From NCBI RefSeq assembly GCF_030547245.1, contig NZ_JAUOQT010000005.1, forward strand, positions 183,936 to 247,935: 64,000 nt of DNA. The letters run 5' to 3'. Position 1 is the stretch's first letter; each line of letters starts with the position of its first letter. This document shows positions 35,871-45,642 of this stretch, piece by piece. Made by a program: the position numbers and the translations under genes. This DNA is from Oceanihabitans sp. 2_MG-2023 (GTDB lineage: Bacteria; Bacteroidota; Bacteroidia; Flavobacteriales; Flavobacteriaceae). The notes under the pieces were generated by a model, which was not told the DNA's origin, made no database searches, and worked only from the letters and a program-made list of their open reading frames with translations.

Positions 35871-36959
35871 ATGAAATTAAGAAAAATAGCATTAATAGTA
35901 TTTGCATTAATGATTGTAATTGCATCTTGTACTCCAGATGATGACGGTACAACAACAGTCCCTGCAAGAGATAGAACAGAAGTTTATGCTGAAGATTTAC
36001 TAGAAATAGAAACGTTTTTAGAAACTCATTACTTGAACCTAGAAGATAACCCATTTGATTTTGTAAATCTATATAATCCTGATAACGATGATTTTAAAAT
36101 TGTTTTTAGTGAATTAGAAGCCGGTTCTACAGAAGTCGCTTTAATTGATATGCCACAGCTTAAGTTTAAAACTGTTGAAGATCCTAGTGAAGAAGGATTG
36201 TTTTATAAACTATACTATTTAGAAATGAGACAAGGCCTTGGGAATGAAGTGCATTTTATAGATGAAGTCTTTGTAACCTATGAAGGTAGTACAACAGAGT
36301 CTATAGTTTTTGATGATGCAATAAACCCTATAAATTTTGAACTTACTAGTGTGTTAAATGGAGGTGTTGTTACTGGATTTATGGAAAGTTTAATTGAATT
36401 TAAAACAGCTACTAGTTTTGATACTAATAATGATGGAACTTCAAACTACCATAACCATGGTATTGGTGCAGCTTTTTTACCGTCGGGATTAGCTTACTTT
36501 AATCAAGTATTAGAGGACGTATCTAGTTATACGCCATTAATTTTTAAATTCAATGTTTTAGATAGAGTATTACTTGATCATGATAATGATGGTATTCCTT
36601 CTTTTTTAGAAGATTTAGACAATAACTCAGATGTTTTTGACGATGATACAAATGACGATACTGCACCTAACTTTTTCGATGGTGATGATGATGGTGATGG
36701 TACTAATACCATAGATGAAATTACAATAAAATCATATACCGTTGATGATAATATGATAGCATTTGCATCTACTGAAGAAGCAAATGATTATTTTGAAAAT
36801 GGTGCAGAAATTGACGAAAACGAAGTTTTTATTAGTGTAGAATACACTAAAAATACTGCTACAACACCTACAGTGTATACATTAAAAACTTTTGTTGCTA
36901 CCGACTCTAACGGTAATGGTACTGCAGATTATTTAGACGAAACCTACCCAGAAGATTAA
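35871..36959 (+). CDS. FKBP-like lipoprotein with Asp-rich calcium-type repeats
   Basis: 362 residues. Lipobox VIASC at Cys 20, followed by TPDDDG. The middle part follows the FKBP pattern in order: VFVTYEGSTT, then FELTSVLNGGVVTGFMESL, HGIGAAFLPSGLAYFN and YTPLIFKFNVLDRV. The C-terminal third has Asp-rich segments (DHDNDGIPSFLEDLDNNSD, DGDDDGDGTN, DSNGNGTADYLDE) like thrombospondin type 3 calcium-binding repeats. A surface lipoprotein isomerase or chaperone is likely, but residues for catalysis were not checked. Confidence 0.75.
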   Translation: MKLRKIALIVFALMIVIASCTPDDDGTTTVPARDRTEVYAEDLLEIETFLETHYLNLEDNPFDFVNLYNPDNDDFKIVFSELEAGSTEVALIDMPQLKFKTVEDPSEEGLFYKLYYLEMRQGLGNEVHFIDEVFVTYEGSTTESIVFDDAINPINFELTSVLNGGVVTGFMESLIEFKTATSFDTNNDGTSNYHNHGIGAAFLPSGLAYFNQVLEDVSSYTPLIFKFNVLDRVLLDHDNDGIPSFLEDLDNNSDVFDDDTNDDTAPNFFDGDDDGDGTNTIDEITIKSYTVDDNMIAFASTEEANDYFENGAEIDENEVFISVEYTKNTATTPTVYTLKTFVATDSNGNGTADYLDETYPED

Positions 36960-36977
36960 ATAAAATTTTTCTTTAAT

Positions 36978-37014
36978 AAAAAAGCCACTTTCTTACTAAG
37001 AAAGTGGCTTTTTT
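36978..37014. terminator. Bidirectional terminator
   Basis: Perfect 18-bp stem AAAAAAGCCACTTTCTTA and complement with a 1-nt nominal loop between convergent genes. Confidence 0.9.
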
Positions 37015-37029
37015 TAGTTTAGATTCTTA

Positions 37030-37617
37030 TTATAATAGAATAGAAACACTTAAAATTAATTGGTCTGGTCTCGTGTCAATTCTATCAACACCCTCTAAAA
37101 CATTATTACTAATAAAAGTTGCTTCGTTTTCACTAAAACCTCTTTCATATCTTAAATCAATTCCAATAGAATTAAAGCTTACTCCAAAACCAAAATTTAA
37201 ACCTACTGTAAAATCATTTTCAACCTCACTAATAGTAATGCCATCAAATTCAGTATCTAAAATATATTGTAAGGATGGTCCACCAAAGGCATTAAAAAAC
37301 TTTAAAAACTTCACTCCAACTAATAAAGGAGCGTCTAGTTTTTGCATAATAAATGCGTCACTATCATATTCACTCTTTGTTTTAGTATATACTAACTCTG
37401 GTTTAAAAAATACTTTTCCATCTATTTTTCCAAAAACACCAACATGAAAACCAACATTTCTTTCTGGATTTTCATAAGTAGTTTTAGTAGATTCAAGATA
37501 CTTTCCATTTGCATTATAATTAAGACCTGCTTTAAAACCAAATCCAGACCCTTGTTGTGCGCTTGAATTAACGATAAAGGCAAAAAGCAAAAGACATGTA
37601 ATTAAGACATTTTTCAT
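37030..37617 (-). CDS. Outer-membrane beta-barrel protein (PorT/OmpX-like)
   Basis: 195 residues from ATG 37617, chosen because MKNVLITCLLLFAFIVNSSAQ is a standard signal peptide and the frame upstream is not signal-like. The mature protein alternates polar and hydrophobic residues in about eight strands (GFGFKAGLNYNANG, NVGFHVGVFGKIDG, FTVGLNFGFGVSFN, GIDLRYERGF) and ends in a hydrophobic residue pattern (ILSVSILL). This is the pattern of the small PorT-family barrels (outer membrane protein beta-barrel domain). Function unknown. Confidence 0.85.
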   Translation of the reverse strand: MKNVLITCLLLFAFIVNSSAQQGSGFGFKAGLNYNANGKYLESTKTTYENPERNVGFHVGVFGKIDGKVFFKPELVYTKTKSEYDSDAFIMQKLDAPLLVGVKFLKFFNAFGGPSLQYILDTEFDGITISEVENDFTVGLNFGFGVSFNSIGIDLRYERGFSENEATFISNNVLEGVDRIDTRPDQLILSVSILL

Positions 37618-37766
37618 AATAATTTGTTTTATTGATTTTTTATTAAAACGAAGATACAAAGTAATTATTTTCTTTTACAAATGTTTCTTTGCCTTTTCTT
37701 AAGATTATAATGTACTAGAAAATGTAATTTTATTAAATGTTTAAGAAGGTATCTTGTTTAGTTAAT

Positions 37767-37774
37767 TATATTTG
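37767..37774 (+). promoter_or_regulatory. -7 box of tgt promoter
   Basis: TATATTTG matches TAnnTTTG, 20 nt before the tgt ATG, leaving a very short leader. Confidence 0.6.
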
Positions 37775-37794
37775 CCAATTCATAATATATTTAG

Positions 37795-38925
37795 ATGAAA
37801 TTTGAATTAAAAGCAAAAGATCCACTAAGTAGTGCAAGAGCTGGATTAATGACTACCGATCATGGAGTAATTGAAACCCCAATATTTATGCCTGTAGGTA
37901 CAGTAGCTTCTGTAAAAGGAGTGCATCAAAGGGAGTTGAAAAATGATATAAATCCAGATATTATTTTAGGAAATACCTATCATTTGTTTTTAAGACCTAA
38001 AACAAGCATTTTAGAAAAAGCAGGAGGATTACATAAATTTATGAATTGGGATAGAAATATCTTAACAGATTCCGGTGGTTATCAAGTATATTCTCTTTCT
38101 GCAAATAGAAAAATAAAGGAAGAAGGTGTTAAATTTAAATCGCACATTGATGGAACCATGCACATGTTTACTCCAGAAAATGTAATGGAAATTCAACGTA
38201 GCATTGGAGCAGATATTATTATGGCTTTCGACGAATGCACACCTTATCCTTGCGATTACAACTATGCGAAACGATCCATGCACATGACCCATCGTTGGTT
38301 AGATCGATGCATAAATCATTTAGAAAAAACACCCTTAAAATACGACTATAATCAAACGTTTTTTCCAATAGTTCAAGGAAGTACCTATAAAGATTTACGT
38401 CGTCAATCTGCCGAATATATAGCAAATGCAGGAGCAGAAGGAAATGCTATTGGAGGACTGTCTGTAGGGGAGCCAGCTGATGAAATGTATGCAATGACTG
38501 AAGTGGTTACCGAAATTCTACCAGAAGATAAACCGCGTTATTTAATGGGGGTTGGTACGCCAATTAATATTCTAGAAAATATTGCTTTAGGAATTGATAT
38601 GTTCGACTGCGTAATGCCAACACGTAACGCCAGAAATGGGATGTTGTTTACTGCACACGGAACTATGAATATGAAAAATGCCAAATGGAAAGACGATTTT
38701 TCTCCAATTGACGAAATGGGAATTACCTTTGTAGATACCGAATATAGTAAAGCATATTTGAAACATTTATTTTCAGTAAACGAATTATTAGGAAAACAAA
38801 TAGCAACCATTCATAACTTAGGTTTTTATATGTGGTTGGTTCGTGAAGCTAGAAAACATATATTAGCAGGAGATTTTAGAGCCTGGAAAGATAAAATGGT
38901 AAAACAAATGGATAAACGTTTGTAA
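37795..38925 (+). CDS. tgt: Queuine tRNA-guanine transglycosylase
   Basis: 376 residues. Catalytic and substrate-binding segments are present: TDSGGYQVYSL near residue 90, DIIMAFDECTPYP near 141, GGLSVGEP near 220 and the catalytic Asp in NIALGIDMFDCVMPTRNARNG near 264. It swaps guanine-34 for preQ1 in tRNAs with GUN anticodons. The C-terminal zinc loop is unusual: where E. coli Tgt has CxCxxC the sequence reads DEMGITFVDTEYSKAYL with no cysteine, while the final His (TIHNL) stays. Probably cotranscribed with the permease gene 16 nt downstream. Confidence 0.93.
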   Translation: MKFELKAKDPLSSARAGLMTTDHGVIETPIFMPVGTVASVKGVHQRELKNDINPDIILGNTYHLFLRPKTSILEKAGGLHKFMNWDRNILTDSGGYQVYSLSANRKIKEEGVKFKSHIDGTMHMFTPENVMEIQRSIGADIIMAFDECTPYPCDYNYAKRSMHMTHRWLDRCINHLEKTPLKYDYNQTFFPIVQGSTYKDLRRQSAEYIANAGAEGNAIGGLSVGEPADEMYAMTEVVTEILPEDKPRYLMGVGTPINILENIALGIDMFDCVMPTRNARNGMLFTAHGTMNMKNAKWKDDFSPIDEMGITFVDTEYSKAYLKHLFSVNELLGKQIATIHNLGFYMWLVREARKHILAGDFRAWKDKMVKQMDKRL

Positions 38926-38941
38926 AAAAGACAATAGGAAA

Positions 38942-40018
38942 TTGAAAATACTGGATTGGTACATATTAAAACGCTATTTGTCAACATTTTTTATGATGTT
39001 GCTACTTTTTATTCCTATAGGAATAACGGTGCATCTTGCCGAAAAGATTGGTAAAATTCTTGAAAATGATGTACCAATTGGAGAAGTGTTACTTTATTTT
39101 GTAGATTTTACAATCTATTTTGCGCATCTACTTTTTCCGCTATTTTTATTTTTATCGGTTATCTTTTTTACTTCAAAACTTGCTAATAATACAGAAATCG
39201 TTGCTTTTTTAAGCTCAGGGGTTTCTTTTACTAGGTTTTTAAGACCTTATTTAATTGGTGCGTCTATAGTTGCCGTTTTTGCTTTAATCTTAGGATTGTA
39301 TTTAGCTCCAGAAGCTAGTAAGGGGTTTAATGACTTCGATTTTAAATACTTTAAAAAAGGGAAAAGTGCAGCAAATACCAAAAACGTGTATAGGCAGATT
39401 AATGATCATGACTATATATATGTAAGTAGTTTTAACATTAAAGAAAAACTAGGACACAATTTTACTTTAGAACATTTTGAAAATGATAAAATGATCTATA
39501 AAATGGAAGCACAAAATATTCGATATATTGAAAAAGATTCTACCTATAGAATGATTAAATATTTAAAAAGAACCATAGGCGAACACGAAGATATTATTGA
39601 AAAAGAAAGAAGAAAAGATACTTTGTTTGCTTTTGACTTAGAAGATTTAACACCTGTAGAATATATTGCAGAAACGCTAACCTATGGAGATTTAACTAAA
39701 TTTATAGCTAAAGAAGAAAAAAGAGGTTCTTCTAATATTGGGCGTTATAAATTAGTCAAATATAGAAAATGGAGCTTGCCAGTATCGGTATTTATTTTAA
39801 CCATTATTGCCGTTGCAGTATCGTCTATTAAACGCCGTGGAGGTATGGGAGTAAACCTTGCTTTTGGTATTTGTATAGCAATGATTTTTGTCTTTTTTGA
39901 TAAAATATTTGGAGTTATGGCAGCACAATCCGATTTCTCTCCATTATTGGCAGTCTGGTTTCCAAATATACTCTTTGGTATTTTAGCTATATATTTATTA
40001 TACAATGCTAAACGATAA
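38942..40018 (+). CDS. LptF/LptG-family permease
   Basis: 358 residues from a TTG start, 16 nt after tgt. No ATG gives the full first helix, and the sequence from MKILDWYILKRYLSTFFMM is the conserved start. Two membrane segments near the N-terminus and a third at about 60-100 precede a large periplasmic beta-jellyroll domain (about 130-250), followed by three C-terminal helices. These permeases move LPS from the inner membrane to the LptC/A bridge together with LptB. The ATPase is not in this window. Confidence 0.9.
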   Translation: MKILDWYILKRYLSTFFMMLLLFIPIGITVHLAEKIGKILENDVPIGEVLLYFVDFTIYFAHLLFPLFLFLSVIFFTSKLANNTEIVAFLSSGVSFTRFLRPYLIGASIVAVFALILGLYLAPEASKGFNDFDFKYFKKGKSAANTKNVYRQINDHDYIYVSSFNIKEKLGHNFTLEHFENDKMIYKMEAQNIRYIEKDSTYRMIKYLKRTIGEHEDIIEKERRKDTLFAFDLEDLTPVEYIAETLTYGDLTKFIAKEEKRGSSNIGRYKLVKYRKWSLPVSVFILTIIAVAVSSIKRRGGMGVNLAFGICIAMIFVFFDKIFGVMAAQSDFSPLLAVWFPNILFGILAIYLLYNAKR

Positions 40019-40907
40019 GCTAAAAAATTATCTACACTTACATGTCCTCGTTTTTATAGCTGGTTTTACAGCAATACTTGGAGAACTAATAAGTATTAGC
40101 TCTGTGCCATTAGTCTGGTTTAGAATGTTAATAGCAAGTATATTAGTTGGTATTTATATTGCCGTTTCTAAAACGAAAATAAAACTTTCCTTAAATGCGA
40201 TAGTAAAATTATCGATAGCTGGAATTATTATTGCCTTACATTGGATTACTTTTTTTGGAGCCATAGATGCTTCTAATATCTCTATAACATTAGCAATGTT
40301 CTCTACAGGAGCCTTTTTTGCTTCTCTTATTGAACCAATAATTTATAAACGAAAAATTATTTGGTATGAAATCCTTTTTGGATTTATTGTAATTTTAGGA
40401 GTGTATATTATTACACAAAGTGAAATGAAATATTTAAACGGAATTATTCTAGGTATTACTTCTGCTTTTTTATCTTCATTGTTTGCTGTCCTTAACGGAA
40501 AGTTTTTAGAAAAATATTCAGCAACTAGCATTTCTTTTTATGAATTTATTAGTGGCGTTGCTTTTATAACCATTTTCCTATTGGTCTTTTATGATGGTTT
40601 TTCACTTTCTTTTTTTCAATTACCAACATCCGATTATATATATTTATTTATTCTTGCATCTATTTGCACTGCTTATGCATTTATAGCTTCTGTGTATGTA
40701 ATGCGCTATATAAGCCCATATACTGTCGTTCTTACCTATAATTTAGAACCTATTTATGGTATTTTATTAGCTGTTTTACTTTTTCCAGAAAAAGAAAAAA
40801 TGACAACAAATTTTTATTATGGAGCTTCTTTAATTCTTGGAGTAGTGCTACTTAACGGGATTTTAAAAAATAGAAAAGCTTTAAAAGCAAAGAAGATAAA
40901 AGAGTAA
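40005..40907 (+). CDS. EamA/DMT-family transporter
   Basis: 300 residues with ten predicted membrane helices in two EamA repeats. The first repeat contains ISSVPLVWFRMLIASILVGI and the second begins near GIILGITSAFLSSLFAVLNG. The tail is highly basic (KNRKALKAKKIKE). Inner-membrane drug/metabolite exporter type; the substrate is unknown. Its start overlaps the permease gene by 14 nt. Confidence 0.88.
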   Translation: MLNDKLKNYLHLHVLVFIAGFTAILGELISISSVPLVWFRMLIASILVGIYIAVSKTKIKLSLNAIVKLSIAGIIIALHWITFFGAIDASNISITLAMFSTGAFFASLIEPIIYKRKIIWYEILFGFIVILGVYIITQSEMKYLNGIILGITSAFLSSLFAVLNGKFLEKYSATSISFYEFISGVAFITIFLLVFYDGFSLSFFQLPTSDYIYLFILASICTAYAFIASVYVMRYISPYTVVLTYNLEPIYGILLAVLLFPEKEKMTTNFYYGASLILGVVLLNGILKNRKALKAKKIKE

Positions 40908-40920
40908 ACAAAAAAATACG

Positions 40921-40928
40921 TAATTTTG
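40921..40928 (+). promoter_or_regulatory. -7 box of accA promoter
   Basis: TAATTTTG matches TAnnTTTG and lies 33 nt before the accA ATG. Confidence 0.55.
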
Positions 40929-40961
40929 TACACTAACTATTAATTAAACTTAAATTCAAAA

Positions 40962-41915
40962 ATGGAATATTTAGAATTTGAACTACCAATAAAAGAATTA
41001 GAAGATCAATTGCAAAAATGCCAAGTTATTGGTACAGAAAGTGAAGTGGATGTTACAGAAACTTGCAAGCAAATTGAAAAAAAACTTTTAGCTACCAAAA
41101 AAGATATATACAAAAACTTAACACCATGGCAACGTGTACAAATGTCACGTCATCCTAACAGGCCTTATACTTTAGATTATATTAAAGCGCTTTGTGGGGA
41201 GTCTTTTTTAGAGCTTCACGGGGATAGAACTTTTAAAGACGATAAGGCAATGATTGGTGGTCTTGGTAAAATTGGAGACCAGAGTTTTATGTTTATAGGA
41301 CAACAAAAAGGATTCAATACTAAAACAAGACAATATAGAAACTTTGGGATGGCAAATCCTGAAGGATACAGAAAAGCATTGCGCCTAATGAAATCTGCCG
41401 AGAAATTCGGTATTCCTGTGGTTACTTTGTTAGATACTCCTGGGGCATACCCTGGATTAGAAGCCGAAGAACGAGGACAAGGAGAAGCTATTGCTAGAAA
41501 TATACTGGAAATGACAAGACTAAAAGTGCCAATTATAACAATTGTTATAGGTGAAGGTGCTTCTGGTGGAGCATTAGGTATTGGTGTAGGTGATAAAGTA
41601 CTAATGCTTGAAAATACTTGGTACTCTGTAATATCACCAGAATCTTGTTCTTCTATTTTATGGAGAAGTTGGGAGTTTAAAGAACAAGCTGCAGATGCTT
41701 TGAAACTTACTGCAACTGATATGAAAAAACTTAAAATAGTTGACGAAATTATAAAAGAACCTTTAGGTGGAGCACATCAGGATAGAGAAAAAACGTTCGC
41801 TTCGGTAAGTACTGCAATTCTCAAAACTTTTGAAGAACTTAAAAACTTATCACCAAAAGATCTGGTAAACCAACGCATGGAAAAGTATGCAAATATGGGA
41901 GTTTATAAAAGCTAA
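40962..41915 (+). CDS. accA: Acetyl-CoA carboxylase carboxyltransferase subunit alpha
   Basis: 317 residues, normal length. Features of the family are visible: [19 protein letters not shown] near residue 84, [20 protein letters not shown] near 127 and [15 protein letters not shown] near 196, where the oxyanion glycines of the crotonase fold lie. With AccD, BirA-biotinylated AccB and AccC it makes malonyl-CoA for fatty-acid synthesis. It is transcribed alone here and ends in a terminator. Confidence 0.96.
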   Translation: MEYLEFELPIKELEDQLQKCQVIGTESEVDVTETCKQIEKKLLATKKDIYKNLTPWQRVQMSRHPNRPYTLDYIKALCGESFLELHGDRTFKDDKAMIGGLGKIGDQSFMFIGQQKGFNTKTRQYRNFGMANPEGYRKALRLMKSAEKFGIPVVTLLDTPGAYPGLEAEERGQGEAIARNILEMTRLKVPIITIVIGEGASGGALGIGVGDKVLMLENTWYSVISPESCSSILWRSWEFKEQAADALKLTATDMKKLKIVDEIIKEPLGGAHQDREKTFASVSTAILKTFEELKNLSPKDLVNQRMEKYANMGVYKS

Positions 41916-41936
41916 ACCTTATAAACCCACTTGATG

Positions 41937-41970
41937 AAAAAATCTGAAGTACTACGCTTCAGTTTTTTTT
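41937..41970 (+). terminator. Terminator of accA
   Basis: CTGAAG / CTTCAG stem with a 7-nt loop flanked by A-run and eight Ts. Confidence 0.8.
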
Positions 41971-42083
41971 ATGCTTATTAACAATTTTTATTACTTATTA
42001 ACAGTTAAAATGTTAACTACCTGTGAAGATTGAACTATCTTTATACGTACAATTATCTTAACAATTTATTTACATTCGCTCCT

Positions 42084-43619
42084 ATGAAGCAACCAAACCC
42101 AATAAAAGGCTATCCAGTCGATAAAAGCACAATAATTAATCTTGAAAGAGGCAAGATACCTCCGCAAGCTCTTGATTTAGAAGAGGTTGTGCTTGGTGCG
42201 ATGATGATAGATAAAAAAGGGGTAGATGAGGTTATTGATATTTTAAGTGCCGATGCTTTTTACAAGGAAGCACATCAACATATTTTTGAAGCAATTTTTC
42301 AATTGTTCGAAAATAGCGAACCTATTGACTTATTAACCGTTTCTAGTCAATTAAAGAAAAATCGAAAGCTAGATCTATCTGGTGGCGATTTTTACCTAAT
42401 ATCGCTTACGCAAAAAGTGTCTTCTTCTGCGCATATAGAGTTTCATGCTCGTATTATTTTACAGAAATTTATTCAACGTAGTTTAATAAAAATCTCTTCA
42501 GAGATCATTGAAGATTCCTATGATGAAACTCAAGATGTTTTTGATCTATTAGATAAAGCAGAGTCTAAATTATACGAAGTAACACAAGGAAATATTAAAA
42601 AGTCGAGTGAAACTGCTCAAGATTTAGTAATTCAAGCAAAAAAGAAAATTGAAGAGATATCTAATCAAGAAGGATTAAGTGGTATTGCTACTGGATTTAA
42701 TAAATTAGATAAACTTACTTCTGGTTGGCAACCTTCCGATTTAATTATTGTTGCAGCTCGTCCTGGTATGGGTAAAACAGCATTAACCTTGTCTATGGCT
42801 AGAAATATTGCTGTAGATCAAAATGTACCCGTTGCATTTTTCTCTTTAGAAATGGCTTCTGTTCAATTAATTACTCGTTTAATTTCTAGTGAAACTGGAC
42901 TTTCTTCCGAAAAATTAAGAACAGGTAAACTAGAAAAACACGAATGGGAACAATTAAACGTTAAGGTGAAAGGTCTAGAAAAAGCACCGTTGTTTATTGA
43001 CGATACACCTTCGCTTTCTATTTTCGATTTACGTGCAAAAGCTAGACGTTTGGCATCGCAACATGGTATTAAATTAATCATGATCGATTATTTGCAGTTA
43101 ATGACTGGTGGGCCAAGTCATGGTGGAAATAGGGAACAAGAAATCTCGATGATTTCTAGAAACCTGAAAGCACTAGCTAAAGAATTAATGGTGCCTGTAA
43201 TCGCACTATCACAACTTTCACGTGCTGTAGAAACTCGTGGAGGAAGTAAAAGACCATTGCTATCCGATTTACGTGAATCTGGAGCAATCGAACAAGATGC
43301 AGATATTGTAAGTTTTATTTACAGACCAGAATATTATAAAATTGACGAATGGGATGATGAAGAGCGTTCTCCAACCGAAGGACAAGCCGAATTTATTATT
43401 GCAAAACATAGAAATGGTGGACTAGAAAATATACGTTTAAAGTTTATTGGACACCTAGGAAAGTTCGATAATTTAGATGATTTTGATTCGCCTTTCGAAT
43501 TTCATTCTAAAATGAATGCCGCTGCAAATGATGATACTTTTAAAACAGAAAATTTACCATCACCAAATGATGCATTTGGAGGTCCTGATGATTTTGACGA
43601 TAATGATGTGCCATTTTAA
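42084..43619 (+). CDS. dnaB: Replicative DNA helicase
   Basis: 511 residues from ATG 42084, chosen over an in-frame TTG 18 codons upstream because the conserved N-terminal domain begins with PQALDLEEVVLGAMMID. The RecA-like domain has Walker A ARPGMGKTALTLS near residue 232, Walker B LIMIDYLQLM near 332, and SQLSR and SDLRESGAIEQDADIV motifs. It unwinds DNA at the fork as a hexamer. The acidic C-terminus (DDFDDNDVPF) ends in the DVPF-like tip often seen in Bacteroidota and SSB-type tails. Confidence 0.96.
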   Translation: MKQPNPIKGYPVDKSTIINLERGKIPPQALDLEEVVLGAMMIDKKGVDEVIDILSADAFYKEAHQHIFEAIFQLFENSEPIDLLTVSSQLKKNRKLDLSGGDFYLISLTQKVSSSAHIEFHARIILQKFIQRSLIKISSEIIEDSYDETQDVFDLLDKAESKLYEVTQGNIKKSSETAQDLVIQAKKKIEEISNQEGLSGIATGFNKLDKLTSGWQPSDLIIVAARPGMGKTALTLSMARNIAVDQNVPVAFFSLEMASVQLITRLISSETGLSSEKLRTGKLEKHEWEQLNVKVKGLEKAPLFIDDTPSLSIFDLRAKARRLASQHGIKLIMIDYLQLMTGGPSHGGNREQEISMISRNLKALAKELMVPVIALSQLSRAVETRGGSKRPLLSDLRESGAIEQDADIVSFIYRPEYYKIDEWDDEERSPTEGQAEFIIAKHRNGGLENIRLKFIGHLGKFDNLDDFDSPFEFHSKMNAAANDDTFKTENLPSPNDAFGGPDDFDDNDVPF

Positions 43620-43655
43620 ATTTAAAAAGGCCGATTTTTTTAAACAAAAACCTAC

Positions 43656-44669
43656 ATGCTAAACGAACGCAGAACTACGAATATACTACTGTTAATTATT
43701 GTAATACCAATAATGTTTTATTTATTAAAAGTATTATCTTTTATATTCATTCCTTTGGTTTTTGCAATGTTTATTGCTTTGTTGTTTTTACCTGTAATGC
43801 GTTGGTTAAGTAAACGTAGAGTTCCAAAAATTATAAGTATTCTTATTGTATTATTGTTAATAGCAGTAGGTTTAAAAATAGGAGTAGAGTTAATAAAATT
43901 ATCTAGCAAACAAATAATGGCAAGCGATACTGCCTTTTTTGACAAAGCTGAAGTAAAGCTTAGTGATGCTGCGCTATATTTAGAAAATACTTTTGGATTA
44001 GAGCTTCAACAGGATAAAAATTTCTTATCTCAGTTTATTGAAAAAGAAAACATAGGTACTACTGTTGGCTTTTTACGTAAGTTTTTCACCATGTTACTCA
44101 TGACTGCTTTTTTTGTAGTTCTCTTATTAGCAGAATCAATTAATATGCAGGACGTTTTAAATAAAATGGTTTTAAAGAAAAAACGAACCTCCTTACTTGC
44201 TTATGGCAAAATACAAAAAGAGTTAAATACCTTTATCAAAGTAAAATTTCTGGTAAGCTTTTTAACAGGAGTTGGTACAGGTTTAGCTTGTTATTTCTTT
44301 GATGTTAGTTTCCCTATTTTTTGGGGCCTTTTTGCCTTTGTAATAAACTTTGTGCAAATGGTAGGTTCCTTTATCGCAGTAATTGCGCTTTCTATTTTCG
44401 CATTTGTAGAACTAGATCCAACTAGTACTTTATTTTTCTTTATAGTAGCCATTTCTGGAGTTCAAGTATTGTTTGGCGCGATTTTAGAACCTGTTTTTAT
44501 GGGTAAATCCTTCTCGATAAATATTATTACAGTATTAGTAATGTTAATGTTTTGGGGATTTCTTTGGGGGATTCCAGGACTTATTATGGCAATTCCTATT
44601 ACTGTTTTTCTTAAAATTATTTTTGAACAGTTTCCTAGTACCAAAAAGATTTCCGATTTAATTTCTTAG
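43656..44669 (+). CDS. AI-2E (PerM-like) family permease
   Basis: 337 residues with about seven membrane helices: two near residues 8-45 and 55-78, one at 144-166, and four in the C-terminal half (LVSFLTGVGTGLACYFF, GLFAFVINFVQMVGSFIAVI, GIPGLIMAIPITV). The family includes TqsA/YdgG and YhhQ-like proteins proposed to export autoinducer-2 or act as Na+/H+ antiporters. Substrate is not determined by the sequence. It starts 36 nt after dnaB. Confidence 0.87.
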   Translation: MLNERRTTNILLLIIVIPIMFYLLKVLSFIFIPLVFAMFIALLFLPVMRWLSKRRVPKIISILIVLLLIAVGLKIGVELIKLSSKQIMASDTAFFDKAEVKLSDAALYLENTFGLELQQDKNFLSQFIEKENIGTTVGFLRKFFTMLLMTAFFVVLLLAESINMQDVLNKMVLKKKRTSLLAYGKIQKELNTFIKVKFLVSFLTGVGTGLACYFFDVSFPIFWGLFAFVINFVQMVGSFIAVIALSIFAFVELDPTSTLFFFIVAISGVQVLFGAILEPVFMGKSFSINIITVLVMLMFWGFLWGIPGLIMAIPITVFLKIIFEQFPSTKKISDLIS

Positions 44670-44724
44670 ATTAATTTCTTCATTTTTATTACCTTACTTC
44701 TTTAAATAAAAAGACAATAAGTTA

Positions 44725-45642
44725 ATGGTTCATGGTACACATAATGCTGTAGAAGACAGCAGAAATAGAGATATTCAAGTTTATATTAATGGTGAATTCT
44801 TCCAAAGAGAAGATGCTAAAATTTCGGTTCTAGATAGTGGTTATCTTGTTGGCGATGGTATTTGGGAAGCCCTTCGTTTACACAAAGGAGTGCTCGTTTT
44901 TCTTAAAGACCATTTAGATCGATTATGGCAATCTGCTGCAAGTGTTGGTATGAAATTTCCTTTTACCAAGGAAGGTTTAGTAGAGGAAGTTTGGAAAACA
45001 CTTCATAAAAATAATATGCAAGACAATGTGCATGTTAGAATAATGATTACTAGAGGAATTAAAAAAACACCATCGCAAGACCCTAGACTTACTATTTCTG
45101 GACCTAATGTGGTTATTTTACCGGAATACAAAAAAGCATCACCAGAAAGTAAAGAAAAAGGTATAACTCTATTTACAAGTACAATTCGTAGAGGTTCTCC
45201 CGACTATCTGGACCCTAGATTAAATTGCCATAGTAAATTGCATGAAGTTCAGGCGCTTATTCAAGCTATTGAAGCGGGAGCAGACGAAGCCTTAATGTTA
45301 GATATAAATGGCTTTGTTTCTACCTGCAATGCCACCAATTTTTTTATTGTAAAAGATGAAGAAGTATATACTTCTACTGGACAATATTGTATGAATGGAA
45401 TCACCAGAGCTAAAGTTATAGAGGCTTGTAAATTAAATAATATAGCGTGTCACCAAAAAGATTTTTCTTTATTTGATGTATATGGAGCAGACGAAGCTTT
45501 TGTTACCGGAACCTTTGGAGGGCTAACTCCTGTAACTAATATTGATGGTAGAAAAATTGGTGAAAAGTCGTTTGGAGATTTTACAAGAAAATTAAGTGGC
45601 TTATATCATGAATTAATTGATAAAGAAGTGAAAAATGGATAA
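44725..45642 (+). CDS. Class IV aminotransferase (BCAT/D-amino-acid type)
   Basis: 305 residues. The fold-type IV pattern is visible: VYINGEFFQREDAKISVLDS near residue 19, GDGIWEALRLHKG near 43, and the PLP lysine in LNCHSKLHEVQALIQA near residue 170. NGFVSTCNATNFFIV and GITRAKVIEACK give the cofactor phosphate contacts, in line with the family (BCAT, DAAT, ADC lyase). The substrate is uncertain. The stop overlaps the start of the next gene by 8 nt, so both are made together. Confidence 0.88.
   Translation: MVHGTHNAVEDSRNRDIQVYINGEFFQREDAKISVLDSGYLVGDGIWEALRLHKGVLVFLKDHLDRLWQSAASVGMKFPFTKEGLVEEVWKTLHKNNMQDNVHVRIMITRGIKKTPSQDPRLTISGPNVVILPEYKKASPESKEKGITLFTSTIRRGSPDYLDPRLNCHSKLHEVQALIQAIEAGADEALMLDINGFVSTCNATNFFIVKDEEVYTSTGQYCMNGITRAKVIEACKLNNIACHQKDFSLFDVYGADEAFVTGTFGGLTPVTNIDGRKIGEKSFGDFTRKLSGLYHELIDKEVKNG

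Noticed and set aside
36570..36950. Asp-rich repeats as a possible dockerin
   Set aside because: The repeats lack the paired helices and regular spacing of dockerins; thrombospondin-3-type repeats fit better.
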